From Aquicoccus sp. G2-2 (GTDB lineage: Bacteria; Pseudomonadota; Alphaproteobacteria; Rhodobacterales; Rhodobacteraceae), in contig NZ_JAYDCK010000003.1 in assembly GCF_034555965.1 (NCBI RefSeq), positions 496,001 to 560,000 of the forward strand: a DNA stretch of 64,000 nucleotides, read 5' to 3'. Positions 32,517 through 41,288 of the stretch are shown here, piece by piece (positions within the stretch are counted from its first letter, which is position 1; every line of letters begins with the position of its first letter). A program made the translations under genes and the position numbers. Under the pieces are notes generated by a model. It was not told the origin of the DNA. It made no database searches and worked only from the letters and a program-made list of their open reading frames with translations.

Positions 32517-33206
32517 ATGGCGCTTGATTTACCTTATCTCGCATCGCTTGAGGCCGCGATTGGCGCGCTTACGCCGGGTGGCGTTGTGGTCTGTTGCACC
32601 GATCCGGGCGCGCCGGAGGAGGGCGCGCTTTTTGCGGCGGAGGCAGCAGCGGTGGCGCGGGCGGTGCCAAAGCGGCGGGCGGAATTTGCGGCGGGCCGCG
32701 CGGCAGCGCATGGGGTGATGGAACGGCTTGGCCTGTTGCCTGCGCCGGTGCCGATGGGCGCGGATCGCGCGCCGATCTGGCCAGAGGGGGTTATCGGGTC
32801 AATCTCGCATTGCGCGGGGGTTTGTGTGGCGGTGGCGGCGCAAGCGGAAAACCGGCTTTGTGCGCTGGGCGTGGATATCGAGCCGGATGCCGATCTGCCA
32901 GAGGAGGTGATTGCAACGATCTGCCTGCCGGGTGAGCGGGTCTGGCTTGCGCAGCACGCCGCCGGGCAGCGCGGGCGGGCGGCGCGGTTGATCTTTTCCG
33001 CCAAGGAAGCGGCGTTCAAGATGCAATACGGTTTGACCGGGGAAATGCTTGGGTTTGACGCGTTTGAGATTGTGCCGGAGATGGCCACCGGGCGGCTTCA
33101 GGCGCGCTTTGAGGTGTCTTGCGGGCGGTTTGCGCGCGGCGCGCGGCTTAACGGGCGGTTCGGGCGCGCGGACGGGTTTGTCTTTTGTCTGATGTATGAA
33201 TGCTAA
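32517..33206 (+). CDS. 4'-phosphopantetheinyl transferase, EntD/Sfp-like
   Basis: Protein of 229 residues that would convert the apo ACP and PCP domains of the adjacent PKS and NRPS to holo form using coenzyme A. The diagnostic motifs are present: GSISH at 94-98, GVDIEP at 118-123 (magnesium-binding Asp and Glu) and FSAKEAAFK at 160-168. The ATG at 32517 lies three bases after the NRPS stop, so it is the last gene of the assembly-line operon. Its placement strongly supports that the PKS and NRPS form a self-contained functional unit. Confidence 0.92.
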   Translation: MALDLPYLASLEAAIGALTPGGVVVCCTDPGAPEEGALFAAEAAAVARAVPKRRAEFAAGRAAAHGVMERLGLLPAPVPMGADRAPIWPEGVIGSISHCAGVCVAVAAQAENRLCALGVDIEPDADLPEEVIATICLPGERVWLAQHAAGQRGRAARLIFSAKEAAFKMQYGLTGEMLGFDAFEIVPEMATGRLQARFEVSCGRFARGARLNGRFGRADGFVFCLMYEC

Positions 33207-33458
33207 GGCTTTGAACATGAAGGCGAAATCAGGAGTTTCGTTTCGCTGTCGGAAACGCTGTGTTTCGGTCAAATTTGGGAAAAAAGTGGCGAAATCAGGG
33301 CAGCTCGGGTAAGGTCGGGCATATGTTCTCGGGTTGGCAGTGCTGGCTGTCTGGTGTGCAGAGGTGGTGTAAAGCCATGGCGCGCCTTCCGATAACGCAA
33401 TAATCAGCCAAATTCCTGCGGGGGCAGGGGATTTCGCAGCAGATACGGGGTTTGGACA

Positions 33459-34784
33459 ATGGGCCAGATTCAATCGGTTGGGGATGTCCTGAACATGATG
33501 CGGCGGCGCATTGTGCTGATTTTGGCTGTCTTGGCTCTGGGCACGGCTTTCACGATTTTTTGGACGCTGGACCATGCGCCGGTTTACGAGGCAACGGCGG
33601 TGGCCGAGATTGAAAGCCCTGCGGTAACTGAAACTGCGCCAACGGCGGGCGCGGCCCCGCAAAACCAGGTGGGGCACCGGCTTCGGATTCTGGAACAGAA
33701 GCTGATGGCGCGTGACAACCTGATGGGCATGGTGAAACGCTATCATCTTTATGCTGGCACGGATTTGTCGGCGGGTCTGAAGGTTGCGCAATTGCGCGAT
33801 TTGGTGCGGATTACGCAGATTGTCGATCAGAGCGCCGGGTGGGGGGCTGCGCGGGTGCCAACGGGTATGCGGATCGCGGTGCAGGATACCGACCCGCGCA
33901 AGGCGGCGGCGGTGGCGAATGATTTTCTCAAGCAGTTGGTCGCATTGAACGACGCGCGGCGCAGCGAGGCGGCGCAGCAAAACCTTGTGTTCTTCAAATC
34001 GGAGGCGGCGCGGATCGAAGCGCAGATGTCGGTGCTGGAGGCACGACTGGCGAAGTTCAAGGAAGACAACGCGCCCTATCTGCCGGACGGGGTGCGCCAG
34101 CAGCGCGCCGAGTTGAGCACATTGAAAGCCACGCTTTTGGAGATCAAGCAAAAGCTGATCGAGCTTGACGCCGGGCGGGCACGGCAACGCGCCGAGGTGA
34201 TTGAACGGCAAGGCAAGCTGTTGATTGAGCAGCAGACGCTTATTCAAAAGCGCATTTCGGAGATCAACGCGGCGATTGCGGCGGCCCCGGAGGTGGACCG
34301 GCAGTTTGGAATCCTGACGCGGCAGCTCGACCAGTTGAAAGCGCAATACACGGTGATTACGCAACGCGCCACCGATGCCGAGATGGGCCAGCTTCTGACC
34401 AGTGAAAACCAGTTTGAGCGTATTACCGTGCTGGAAAATGCGCTGGTGCCGGAGCATCCGGCCTCCGGGTCGCGCAAGAAGAAAGCGGCGCTTGGCGTGT
34501 TTCTGAGTGCTGTTCTGGGCATGGGGATTGCGTTCGTTCTGGAGATGCTGAACCCGGTTATCCGCACGCCTGCACAGCTTGAGCATCATCTGAATGTCAA
34601 GGCGGTGGTGGCGATTCCGAAGCTGACCACGCGCACCGAGAAACGCCGCAGGAAGCTGATCTGGGTTGCGGCTCTGGCGGCGATCCTGGCGCTGCTTTGG
34701 GCCGGAGCCGGGGCGGTGTGGGAAGCGGTCAGCGCACTATTCGCGGCAATCTCAAACCGGGTGAGCGGCGGGCGCGCGGCCTGA
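33459..34784 (+). CDS. Polysaccharide chain-length regulator (Wzz/GumC-like)
   Basis: Inner-membrane polysaccharide co-polymerase of 441 residues. The first transmembrane helix lies near residues 18-38 (RIVLILAVLALGTAFTIF). A periplasmic region with long coiled coils spans about 165-300, and a second helix follows near 345-365. An extra hydrophobic segment lies around 395-420. It sets chain length together with Wzy and Wzx. The partner tyrosine kinase is encoded convergently just downstream. The 252 bases before it form an AT-richer gap that should hold its promoter. No kinase domain is fused, so it needs the separate kinase. Confidence 0.88.
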   Translation: MGQIQSVGDVLNMMRRRIVLILAVLALGTAFTIFWTLDHAPVYEATAVAEIESPAVTETAPTAGAAPQNQVGHRLRILEQKLMARDNLMGMVKRYHLYAGTDLSAGLKVAQLRDLVRITQIVDQSAGWGAARVPTGMRIAVQDTDPRKAAAVANDFLKQLVALNDARRSEAAQQNLVFFKSEAARIEAQMSVLEARLAKFKEDNAPYLPDGVRQQRAELSTLKATLLEIKQKLIELDAGRARQRAEVIERQGKLLIEQQTLIQKRISEINAAIAAAPEVDRQFGILTRQLDQLKAQYTVITQRATDAEMGQLLTSENQFERITVLENALVPEHPASGSRKKKAALGVFLSAVLGMGIAFVLEMLNPVIRTPAQLEHHLNVKAVVAIPKLTTRTEKRRRKLIWVAALAAILALLWAGAGAVWEAVSALFAAISNRVSGGRAA

Positions 34785-34806
34785 GCCGGGTCCGGCCGGG
34801 GCGGCG

Positions 34807-35872
34807 TCAATAGCCGTAGGAATAGCCGGCGCGGGTTTCATCTTCGGCCTGATTGAGCACCACCCCGAGCAGCGGCACATCATCGCCAATCCGGCGCATG
34901 GCTTCGTGAACTTCGGCGGCTTTGGTGGCACCGCCACCGATCACCATCAGCACCCCGTCGAAATGGCGTTTGAACGCGATTACATCGTCAAACGCCAGCG
35001 CCGGGGAGATCATAAAGCACGACATCGGGGTCAAGTTCTTCCATCATCCGGGCGAAGGCGGCATCGGCGAGCGGGTCTTGCAGCAATTCGGAGGCGAAGG
35101 GTTCAACCCGGTCATTCAGGCCAATGGCCAGATTGGAACCGATATTGAGCGCATTGCGCCCGAGGCGGCGGAAGTGCTGTGCGGCGGAAATCTGACCTTG
35201 CAGGAAATCGCCCATCGAGGTGGGATCAGCCGCGCCGAGCACTTTGGCCACAGACGGGTTGCGCATGTCCATGTCCATCAGGACGGTGTGATTGGTTTCA
35301 TAGCGAGACAGCGAGATGGCGAGGTTCACGGAAGTGAACGTCTTGCCGCAATCGCGGGTCGGGGAGGTGATGGCGACGCGCTTCCAGTCTTTTTCATAGA
35401 GCGTTTCAATCAGGCGGGTGCGCAGCACGTCAAAGGCACCGTGGGCGGGATCGTGGCGCCCAGCGGTAATGATCAGGTTGCGCTCAAGATGGGCGGGGTC
35501 AATCGGGATCGTGCCGAGGCTTGCCCAGGTTTGCTCTGGCGTCGGGGCGGGTGCGGGGCTTGCACTCGCGGTCAGTTCGGCTTCGCCGTCATCGGATGCG
35601 GGTTTGATGTCACTGGGGTTATCCACTGTGTCATCAATAGCGGTGGGGATGTGTCCCGGCGTCAGGTCGGTCTGATCCACGCGATCGGGTCGCGGGGATA
35701 TGGTGTCCTCGGGCGCGGCGTCATCCTTGTTTTCTTCGACATGGGGAAGATCGAAGGTCGCGGTTTCTTCGCCGGATTTAAGCGTTGCAAGCTCGGCAAT
35801 CAGGCGTTCGCGTTCGGCGCGGTTCAGCGGGACGCGGGATTTTCGGGTGAAGGTGCGGCGGTTTTCAGACAT
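34807..35872 (-). CDS. Bacterial tyrosine kinase of the CpsD/CapB type (frameshift in sequence)
   Basis: Cytoplasmic BY-kinase of about 354 residues after removing one base from the G4 run at 35003-35006. A long, probably disordered Asp/Glu/Pro-rich N-terminal part (to about 130) precedes the ATPase core. The Walker A segment is SPTRDCGKTFTS (170-181) and Walker A' is VLMDMDMRNPS (197-207). The corrected frame continues DLPALAFDDV and ends with a tyrosine-rich tail GYSYGY, the expected autophosphorylation cluster. The partner is the convergent Wzz-like protein. The kinase would control chain length by cycling phosphorylation. Without the correction the protein stops at GAGV. Confidence 0.82.
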
Positions 35873-36032
35873 GCGCCTGCCCTTCGGGAGATCCCGGCAC
35901 ATTGCGCCCGCCTTTGGTGGTGTCGGTTGTCATTTTCACCCTATTTTGACCCGGCATGGCGCAGGGATGCACCACTGTTGTGCGGGCCACCCGCCTGCGC
36001 CCGGCGGCAGGTTGCCAGAGAAGTTGGGCCAA

Positions 36033-36042
36033 ATTGTGCCAT
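36033..36042 (-). promoter_or_regulatory. ATTGTGCCAT element upstream of the tyrosine kinase gene
   Basis: The decamer ATTGTGCCAT lies about 160 bases upstream of the kinase start. The same decamer occurs twice in the divergent promoter region 42541-42582. Three exact copies confined to non-coding gaps of the polysaccharide locus suggest a shared regulator site. Which protein binds it is unknown. Confidence 0.4.
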
Positions 36043-36068
36043 ATTTGCAGGTTTTTCGACAACATCGT

Positions 36069-38159
36069 TCAGAACCCCATGAGATTGGCGCGGCTGATCG
36101 CCTTCTCGATAAATGCGGCGCGGTCGGTTTCGGGTTGCCAGCCGAGTATGCGTTTGGCCTTGGAGTTGTCGAAGGCCGAAAAATGGGCGCGGCTTTTCCA
36201 GTCGATGAGCGACGGGCGGGTCAAGCCTTTGCGGTGCAAGAGTTTGGTTTTGAGGAAGAATTTCACCGAGTCGGCGGCGTAAAACAGCCAGAGCGGGCCG
36301 GAGGAGACCTTGATGCGCGCGCCTGTGGCCTCAAAGATCGCATCGAAATAACCGCGCGCGGAGAGCATCGGCACACCAGCAAGGTTGAAACTTTCGCCGA
36401 TCGCCTCGGGCAGTTCGATCATCCGCACGAGAGCATCGGTGGTGTCGTCGATCAGCGCGAAAGGCAGGATGTGACGGCCATTGCCCCAGATTTTCACCGC
36501 ACCTGCGCCGTGCCAACGGCCTATGCCCCAATGTTGAAGCGGGCCGCCTTGGCCCAGCACGATGGCCGGGCGCGCGATGGTGAGAGGCAGGCCGTCGCGG
36601 CGGTGCATCTCCATCAGTTGGCGTTCGCATTCGGCCTTGGAGCGGGCATAGATGTTGCGCGTTTCCATGTCCTCAAACGGGGTGTCTTCGGTGATGGTTT
36701 GCGCCGGGTCGGACATGTCGTAAGACGCGATGGTGCCGGTATAGACCAGCCGTTCAACGCCTGCCGCTTGTGCCGCACGGGCGATGCGCAGGGCGGTGCC
36801 GACATCGTTTTCAAGCGCGGCCTGCCACGTGGTATCGAGCGATTTGGCGAGGTTATAGACGTATTTCATGCCCTGCATTGCATCGGTAAGCGCAGATTCA
36901 TCATGAAGCGAAACACCGACGGTTTCGACGTGATCGGCAATGTCATCGAACGGCCCGGTTTTGCCGCGTGAGAGCACGCGCACGTCATGGCCGCGCGCGA
37001 CAAGTGCGCGGGTCAGGGCGCGCCCGATGAAGCCGGTGCCGCCGATGACCACGGTATCAGGCTTTGGCGTGCCTTTGGGGCGGGCGCGCGGCGGATCGGC
37101 GGGCAGGTGGGCAATGGCGGTATCGAGCGCGCGCATAACGGCGGTGGCGGAGGCCGCGGAGAAGCCGGGGGCGGGCGGTTTGCCCGAGCGGATAGCGCCG
37201 TAAAATTCGCCACAGAGGCCGCGAAATGACAGGCCGTAAGGGGATTTCTGGTTGAGCGAGGCAAGCTGTCGGGCGGCGTTGCGGGTGCCTTCACGCAGAT
37301 GCGCCCAAGCTTGCGCCAGTTCGGTGCGCAGCGGGTTGAGCACCAGATCGGAGCTGTTGGGCGCATTGATGACCAGCGTGTCAGCCGCGTAATCGAGCCG
37401 CGCCATGGCAGACGAGCCGCGAATGATGAGCGAGCGGTCGTCGTGGGTTTCCACAAGGCTGAGGGTGAAGTTCACCTCCACATCCCCGGCGCGGGCGGTG
37501 ATGCGGATCATCTGCGGGCGGGTGCCGCCGCCGGGCAGATCGACGGGTTTGGAGTGATCGAGATGCAGCACCTCGACCGGGCCGAAAAGATCATGCGCGA
37601 AGGCAATCAGATGCGGGCCAAGCTCAAGCAGGAGGTTGCGGGTGTCGCGCATCAGCCAGATGCCGTATGGCCCCGAGCGCAACGGGCCAAGCGGAAAGGC
37701 CCATGTGATGTCAGCGGTGGAGATGCGCCCGAGCTTGCCCGCCGCGATGGCGCGTTTCAGCCGGGCATAGGCGGGGATGCCGAGGAAATTGTGGCCGGGG
37801 GTGAATTGCAGGGATTGTGCCGCTGCTGCCGCTTCGAGTTCGCCGGTTTCATCGCCGGATAGCGCCACGGGTTTTTCGACCAGAACATGCAGGCCCGCGC
37901 CCAGACATTGCAAGGCGAGGGCATGGTGCAGATGCGGCGGGGTGGTGATATGCACCGCGTCCACGCTGCCCGAGGCGATGAGAGCGTCAAGCGAAGTGAA
38001 TGGTTTGAGGCCGCGCGCCTCTGCGAACGCTTCGGCTGCGCTGGTGGAGGTGTCACAAACCGCCACAAGCTGCGCGCCCTTGGTCGCCTTGATGGCGTCG
38101 GCGTGCCAATCGGCAATATAGCCTGCACCGATGATGGCGGTTCTTGTCGTGGCGGCCAT
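36069..38159 (-). CDS. Fused Gfo/Idh/MocA oxidoreductase and NAD-dependent epimerase/dehydratase
   Basis: Two-domain protein of 696 residues. Residues 1 to about 355 are a Gfo/Idh/MocA sugar oxidoreductase: a Rossmann start TAIIGAGYIADWHA and the lysine motif EKPVALSGDE. From about 371 a second Rossmann fold begins with VVIGGTGFIGRAL and continues as an extended SDR with the YxxxK pair in NIYARSK. Both halves would act on nucleotide sugars, for example by oxidation-reduction and epimerisation in making an unusual sugar donor. It is the last gene of a five-gene operon running from 42379. The same operon also encodes a separate SDR and a separate Gfo/Idh protein. Confidence 0.87.
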   Translation of the reverse strand: MAATTRTAIIGAGYIADWHADAIKATKGAQLVAVCDTSTSAAEAFAEARGLKPFTSLDALIASGSVDAVHITTPPHLHHALALQCLGAGLHVLVEKPVALSGDETGELEAAAAAQSLQFTPGHNFLGIPAYARLKRAIAAGKLGRISTADITWAFPLGPLRSGPYGIWLMRDTRNLLLELGPHLIAFAHDLFGPVEVLHLDHSKPVDLPGGGTRPQMIRITARAGDVEVNFTLSLVETHDDRSLIIRGSSAMARLDYAADTLVINAPNSSDLVLNPLRTELAQAWAHLREGTRNAARQLASLNQKSPYGLSFRGLCGEFYGAIRSGKPPAPGFSAASATAVMRALDTAIAHLPADPPRARPKGTPKPDTVVIGGTGFIGRALTRALVARGHDVRVLSRGKTGPFDDIADHVETVGVSLHDESALTDAMQGMKYVYNLAKSLDTTWQAALENDVGTALRIARAAQAAGVERLVYTGTIASYDMSDPAQTITEDTPFEDMETRNIYARSKAECERQLMEMHRRDGLPLTIARPAIVLGQGGPLQHWGIGRWHGAGAVKIWGNGRHILPFALIDDTTDALVRMIELPEAIGESFNLAGVPMLSARGYFDAIFEATGARIKVSSGPLWLFYAADSVKFFLKTKLLHRKGLTRPSLIDWKSRAHFSAFDNSKAKRILGWQPETDRAAFIEKAISRANLMGF

Positions 38160-38172
38160 GATGGTTAACCCT

Positions 38173-39150
38173 TTACTTGTATTCGATTATTTCCATGTCC
38201 CAGCCACGGCGTTTGCGCTTCCAGTAACGCATCGAGCCGATCAGGTTGGGAAACTTGGACAGAAACAGCAGGACCGAGTGTCTGAGCGCCGCGCCGCGTG
38301 GCAGGCCCGCTTTTTCCAGCCCTCTCATGGTGCGGATATAGGAGACGAGATAGGCGAGCAACACCAGCGCGAAAAGTGGCCATGACAGAACCGCGCCGAC
38401 GATTAGCAGGAACGGCAGCAGCGCGCCGTAAAGCCAGACGCGGCGGCGTTCGGCGCGGAAATGTTCGGGGTGCAGATCGCCGACCTGAGCAAAGCCGTGG
38501 CCGGAGCGCACGGCGCGCTGCCACCATTGCGAAAAGCGGGTCATCGCGGCGTCATGATGGGTCATCGGGATGGGCAGGCGATGGACTCGTGCGCCGGATT
38601 TGCGCACCCGCACGCAAAGCTCGTCATCCTCGGCGGCGATGATTTCGGGATTGAAGCCGCCGAGTTGCGCGAAAAGCGCGCGGCGCACCATCATGTCACC
38701 GCCACAGGCTTCAATCTCACCGGCGGGGCGGTGCCATTCGAAATCGCACATGGCGTTGTAGATGCTGGCATCGGGATGCAATTCGGCGCGCCAGCCGGTG
38801 ATGATGCCGATATCGGCCTGTTCATCAAGCGCCTGCGCGGCATGGGTGAGCCAGCCGGGTTCAAGCGTGCAATCGCCATCGACAAATTGCACATAGTCGG
38901 GCGGGGTGGCCCCGCTTGTCAGCGCGGCAAACCCGGCATTGCGCGCACGCGCGGCGGTGAAAGGCTGTGAGGCGTCAAGCTGCACCACTTCGGCGCCGAT
39001 CTTGCGGGCTTCCGGGACCGAGCCATCGGTGGAGCCGCTATCGACATAGACGATATGTGTGGCTTCGCCCTTCATCGAGGCGAGGCAGTTGATCAGGCGC
39101 TGGCCTTCGTTGCGCCCGATGATTACGGCGCCGACGGTGGAGCGGGTCAT
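38173..39150 (-). CDS. Glycosyltransferase family 2 with C-terminal membrane segments
   Basis: GT-A protein of 325 residues. It opens GAVIIGRNEGQRLINCLASM, has VYVDSGSTDGS and a FVDGDC acidic motif, and ends with two or so hydrophobic helices around residues 245-290 (LLPFLLIVGAVLSWPLFALV). It would transfer a sugar at the cytoplasmic membrane surface. Its ATG overlaps the stop of the upstream GT4 gene (ATGA), and the fused oxidoreductase gene follows after 13 bases, so it belongs to the tight five-gene operon. The substrate is not readable. Confidence 0.88.
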   Translation of the reverse strand: MTRSTVGAVIIGRNEGQRLINCLASMKGEATHIVYVDSGSTDGSVPEARKIGAEVVQLDASQPFTAARARNAGFAALTSGATPPDYVQFVDGDCTLEPGWLTHAAQALDEQADIGIITGWRAELHPDASIYNAMCDFEWHRPAGEIEACGGDMMVRRALFAQLGGFNPEIIAAEDDELCVRVRKSGARVHRLPIPMTHHDAAMTRFSQWWQRAVRSGHGFAQVGDLHPEHFRAERRRVWLYGALLPFLLIVGAVLSWPLFALVLLAYLVSYIRTMRGLEKAGLPRGAALRHSVLLFLSKFPNLIGSMRYWKRKRRGWDMEIIEYK

Positions 39151-40376
39151 GGCGCGGGCTCCGGGCGTTTGGCGGGCGTTTCGCCCGCGTGATAGGCGCG
39201 AAACAGGTGGGCGAGGCGGGCGGCCTCTGCGTTGCTGTCAAACTCGGCGCAGACTATTGCGCGGCCTGCCTTGCCCATTTTAGTCGCTTTATCAGGGTGT
39301 TGGACAATGTCCGAGATCGCGTTGGCCAGCGCATCAGGGGCACCGGGCGGGACAAGCAGGCCGGAGATGCCGTTTTGCACCAATTCGGGGATTCCGGCGA
39401 CTTGGGTTGTGACAACCGGCAGTTCGGCGGCCATGGCCTCCATCAGCACGACCGGGACGCCTTCGGCAAAGGAGGGCAGCACCAGAAGGTCGGTTTTTGC
39501 CAGCAGTTCAGCGACTTCGGATTGGGAACGATAGCCAAGGAAGGTGACGGGTAGGCCGGTGGCTTGGGCCTCTAGCGTGGTGCGGTCGGGGCCGTCACCG
39601 ACGATGGTGAGATGCAGGTTTTCGGCTTTGACGCCGGGCATCGCATCAAACAGGACGGGCAGGCCTTTGACAGCAGAAAGACGCCCGACGAAGAGCATTT
39701 CAGCGCCGCGTTGCCGTGGTTGGGGCGTGTAGCGCGCGGGGTCGACGCCGCAATGGACGATGTGAAGCTTGGGCCAATCCTCGGGGTGGGAAAAGGCCAT
39801 GGCTTGCGCGCGGCAAAATTCGGAAATGCAGGCGACGAAGCGGGCGCGTCTGATCTTCTCATCAAGACGCCAGTGGCGAGGCTCGAAAAAGATGTCGGGG
39901 CCGTGCAGGGTGAAGGAATGTGGCAGGCCCGCCAGTTCGGCGGCGAGCATGGCGACGGTGCCCGACGATTTGGCGATGTGGTTGTGCAGATGCTGGGCAC
40001 GGATGGCGTGCAGGTGGCGGGCAAGAACGGCGGCTTCGGCGAAATAGATGAGCTGGTAAGCGGTGGCCTTTAGACCGCCGGGGGAGGTGCGCAAGGCCAG
40101 CGACAGGGTTCGGAAATAGCGGGCGGGGGACCGGGTAAGCGACTGAAAATGCGCGGATATAAGGCGCAGGGGGTGTTTGGCGGCCGCCAGCACATGAAAG
40201 GTGTTCGCGGCCTCGGTGCGTTGTTCTTCGCCGACATGATGTTCAACCCCGGTGCGGCGGATCGAGCAGGTGTGAATATCGAGGCCATGGGCGCGCAGGG
40301 CGGCGACCTCGCGCTGGATGAAGGTATCGGTGGCGCGGGGGTATTCGCCGGTAAGATATGCGACGCGCAGGGTCAT
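39147..40376 (-). CDS. Glycosyltransferase family 4, colanic-acid type
   Basis: GT-B enzyme of 409 residues from the ATG at 40376 (MTLRVAYLTGEYPRATDTFI). The N-terminal domain holds HLHNHIAKSSGTVAMLA and SFTLHGPDIFFEP, the C-terminal domain MLFVGRLSAVKGL and the signature SFAEGVPVVLMEAMAAELPVV. This pattern is shared with colanic-acid-like glycosyltransferases. Both ends overlap neighbours by ATGA, so translation is coupled to the SDR before it and the GT2 after it. It contributes one linkage of the repeat unit, of unknown identity. Confidence 0.9.
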   Translation of the reverse strand: MTLRVAYLTGEYPRATDTFIQREVAALRAHGLDIHTCSIRRTGVEHHVGEEQRTEAANTFHVLAAAKHPLRLISAHFQSLTRSPARYFRTLSLALRTSPGGLKATAYQLIYFAEAAVLARHLHAIRAQHLHNHIAKSSGTVAMLAAELAGLPHSFTLHGPDIFFEPRHWRLDEKIRRARFVACISEFCRAQAMAFSHPEDWPKLHIVHCGVDPARYTPQPRQRGAEMLFVGRLSAVKGLPVLFDAMPGVKAENLHLTIVGDGPDRTTLEAQATGLPVTFLGYRSQSEVAELLAKTDLLVLPSFAEGVPVVLMEAMAAELPVVTTQVAGIPELVQNGISGLLVPPGAPDALANAISDIVQHPDKATKMGKAGRAIVCAEFDSNAEAARLAHLFRAYHAGETPAKRPEPAP

Positions 40377-41288
40377 TGCAGCGCCTCGTGAAGGGCTGTT
40401 TGCCATGGCGCGGGGTGCCAGCCGAGAGCCGTGATGGCGGCGGAATTGTCATAGCGTTTTGGGGCCATGCGGGCGCGCAGGATGCGTGGGCGCAGAAGGC
40501 CGGGAAGGCCGGGAATGGGCGAGAGCAGGCGGCCAAGGGTGCCCAGCGCGCGCCACGGCAGCGGCAGGACAAGGCGCGGGGCGGCGGGGCCGAGCGCGCG
40601 CAGATAGGCGCGCGGGGTGGGCAGATCGGAGGCGGTGAGGATGAGTGTGTTTGCCGCCGACGGGGGCGTTTCGGCAGCGCGCACAAGGGCATCGGCGCAG
40701 GAGGCCACGTCGATGATGGGCTGCTCCCCCGGCCCAGCAGGAGGAGGAGCGGGCCAAGGCGCGGGCCGAGATGATGCGTGTTCCACGCCCTGCCGGGGCC
40801 GAAGACGGCGCCGGGGCGGGCGATCCAATAGGGGTTGGCCAGCCCGGTGAGCAAGGCTTCCTGCGCCAGTTTGGATTGGGTGTAGCCATCGCGGGACAGC
40901 GGCTGTGGATCGGGCGCTGTGGCCTCGGTGATAGCGGTGGCGTCGGCGTCATAGGTGACGATGGAGCTGAGCAGGACAAGGCGCGCGTGGGGGCCGTGCG
41001 GCGCAAGGCGGTAAGCAGGTTTTGGGTTGCCTGCACGGTGTCGCGTTGCCAGATGGCGGGATCGGACGAGAGCGCGGCGGCGCAGTGGATCACCGCATCG
41101 ACGCCGGTAAGCGCATCGCTGAGTGTGGCGGTTGGTTGGGCGAGATCAGTGCGGAAGGTGCTGACATCGCTGGGAAAATCATCCGGAGAACGGATGAGGG
41201 CGCGGACCTGATGGCCGCGCGCATGGGCGGCGGAAACCGTGGCGCGACCGATGAAACCCGCCGCGCCGGTAATCAGGATTACGCCCAT
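40373..41288 (-). CDS. NAD-dependent epimerase/dehydratase, extended SDR (two frameshifts in sequence)
   Basis: About 305 residues after restoring one base in each of two runs (40989-40993 and 40726-40730). The N-terminus LITGAAGFIGRAT is the nucleotide-binding glycine motif. After the first correction the frame gives LVLLSSIVTYD and the catalytic DGYTQSK (YxxxK). After the second it gives EQPIIDVASCADALV, typical of the C-terminal substrate domain. Uncorrected, three separate open frames overlap. It would modify a nucleotide sugar. It overlaps the Gfo/Idh gene by ten bases and the GT4 gene by four. Confidence 0.8.
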
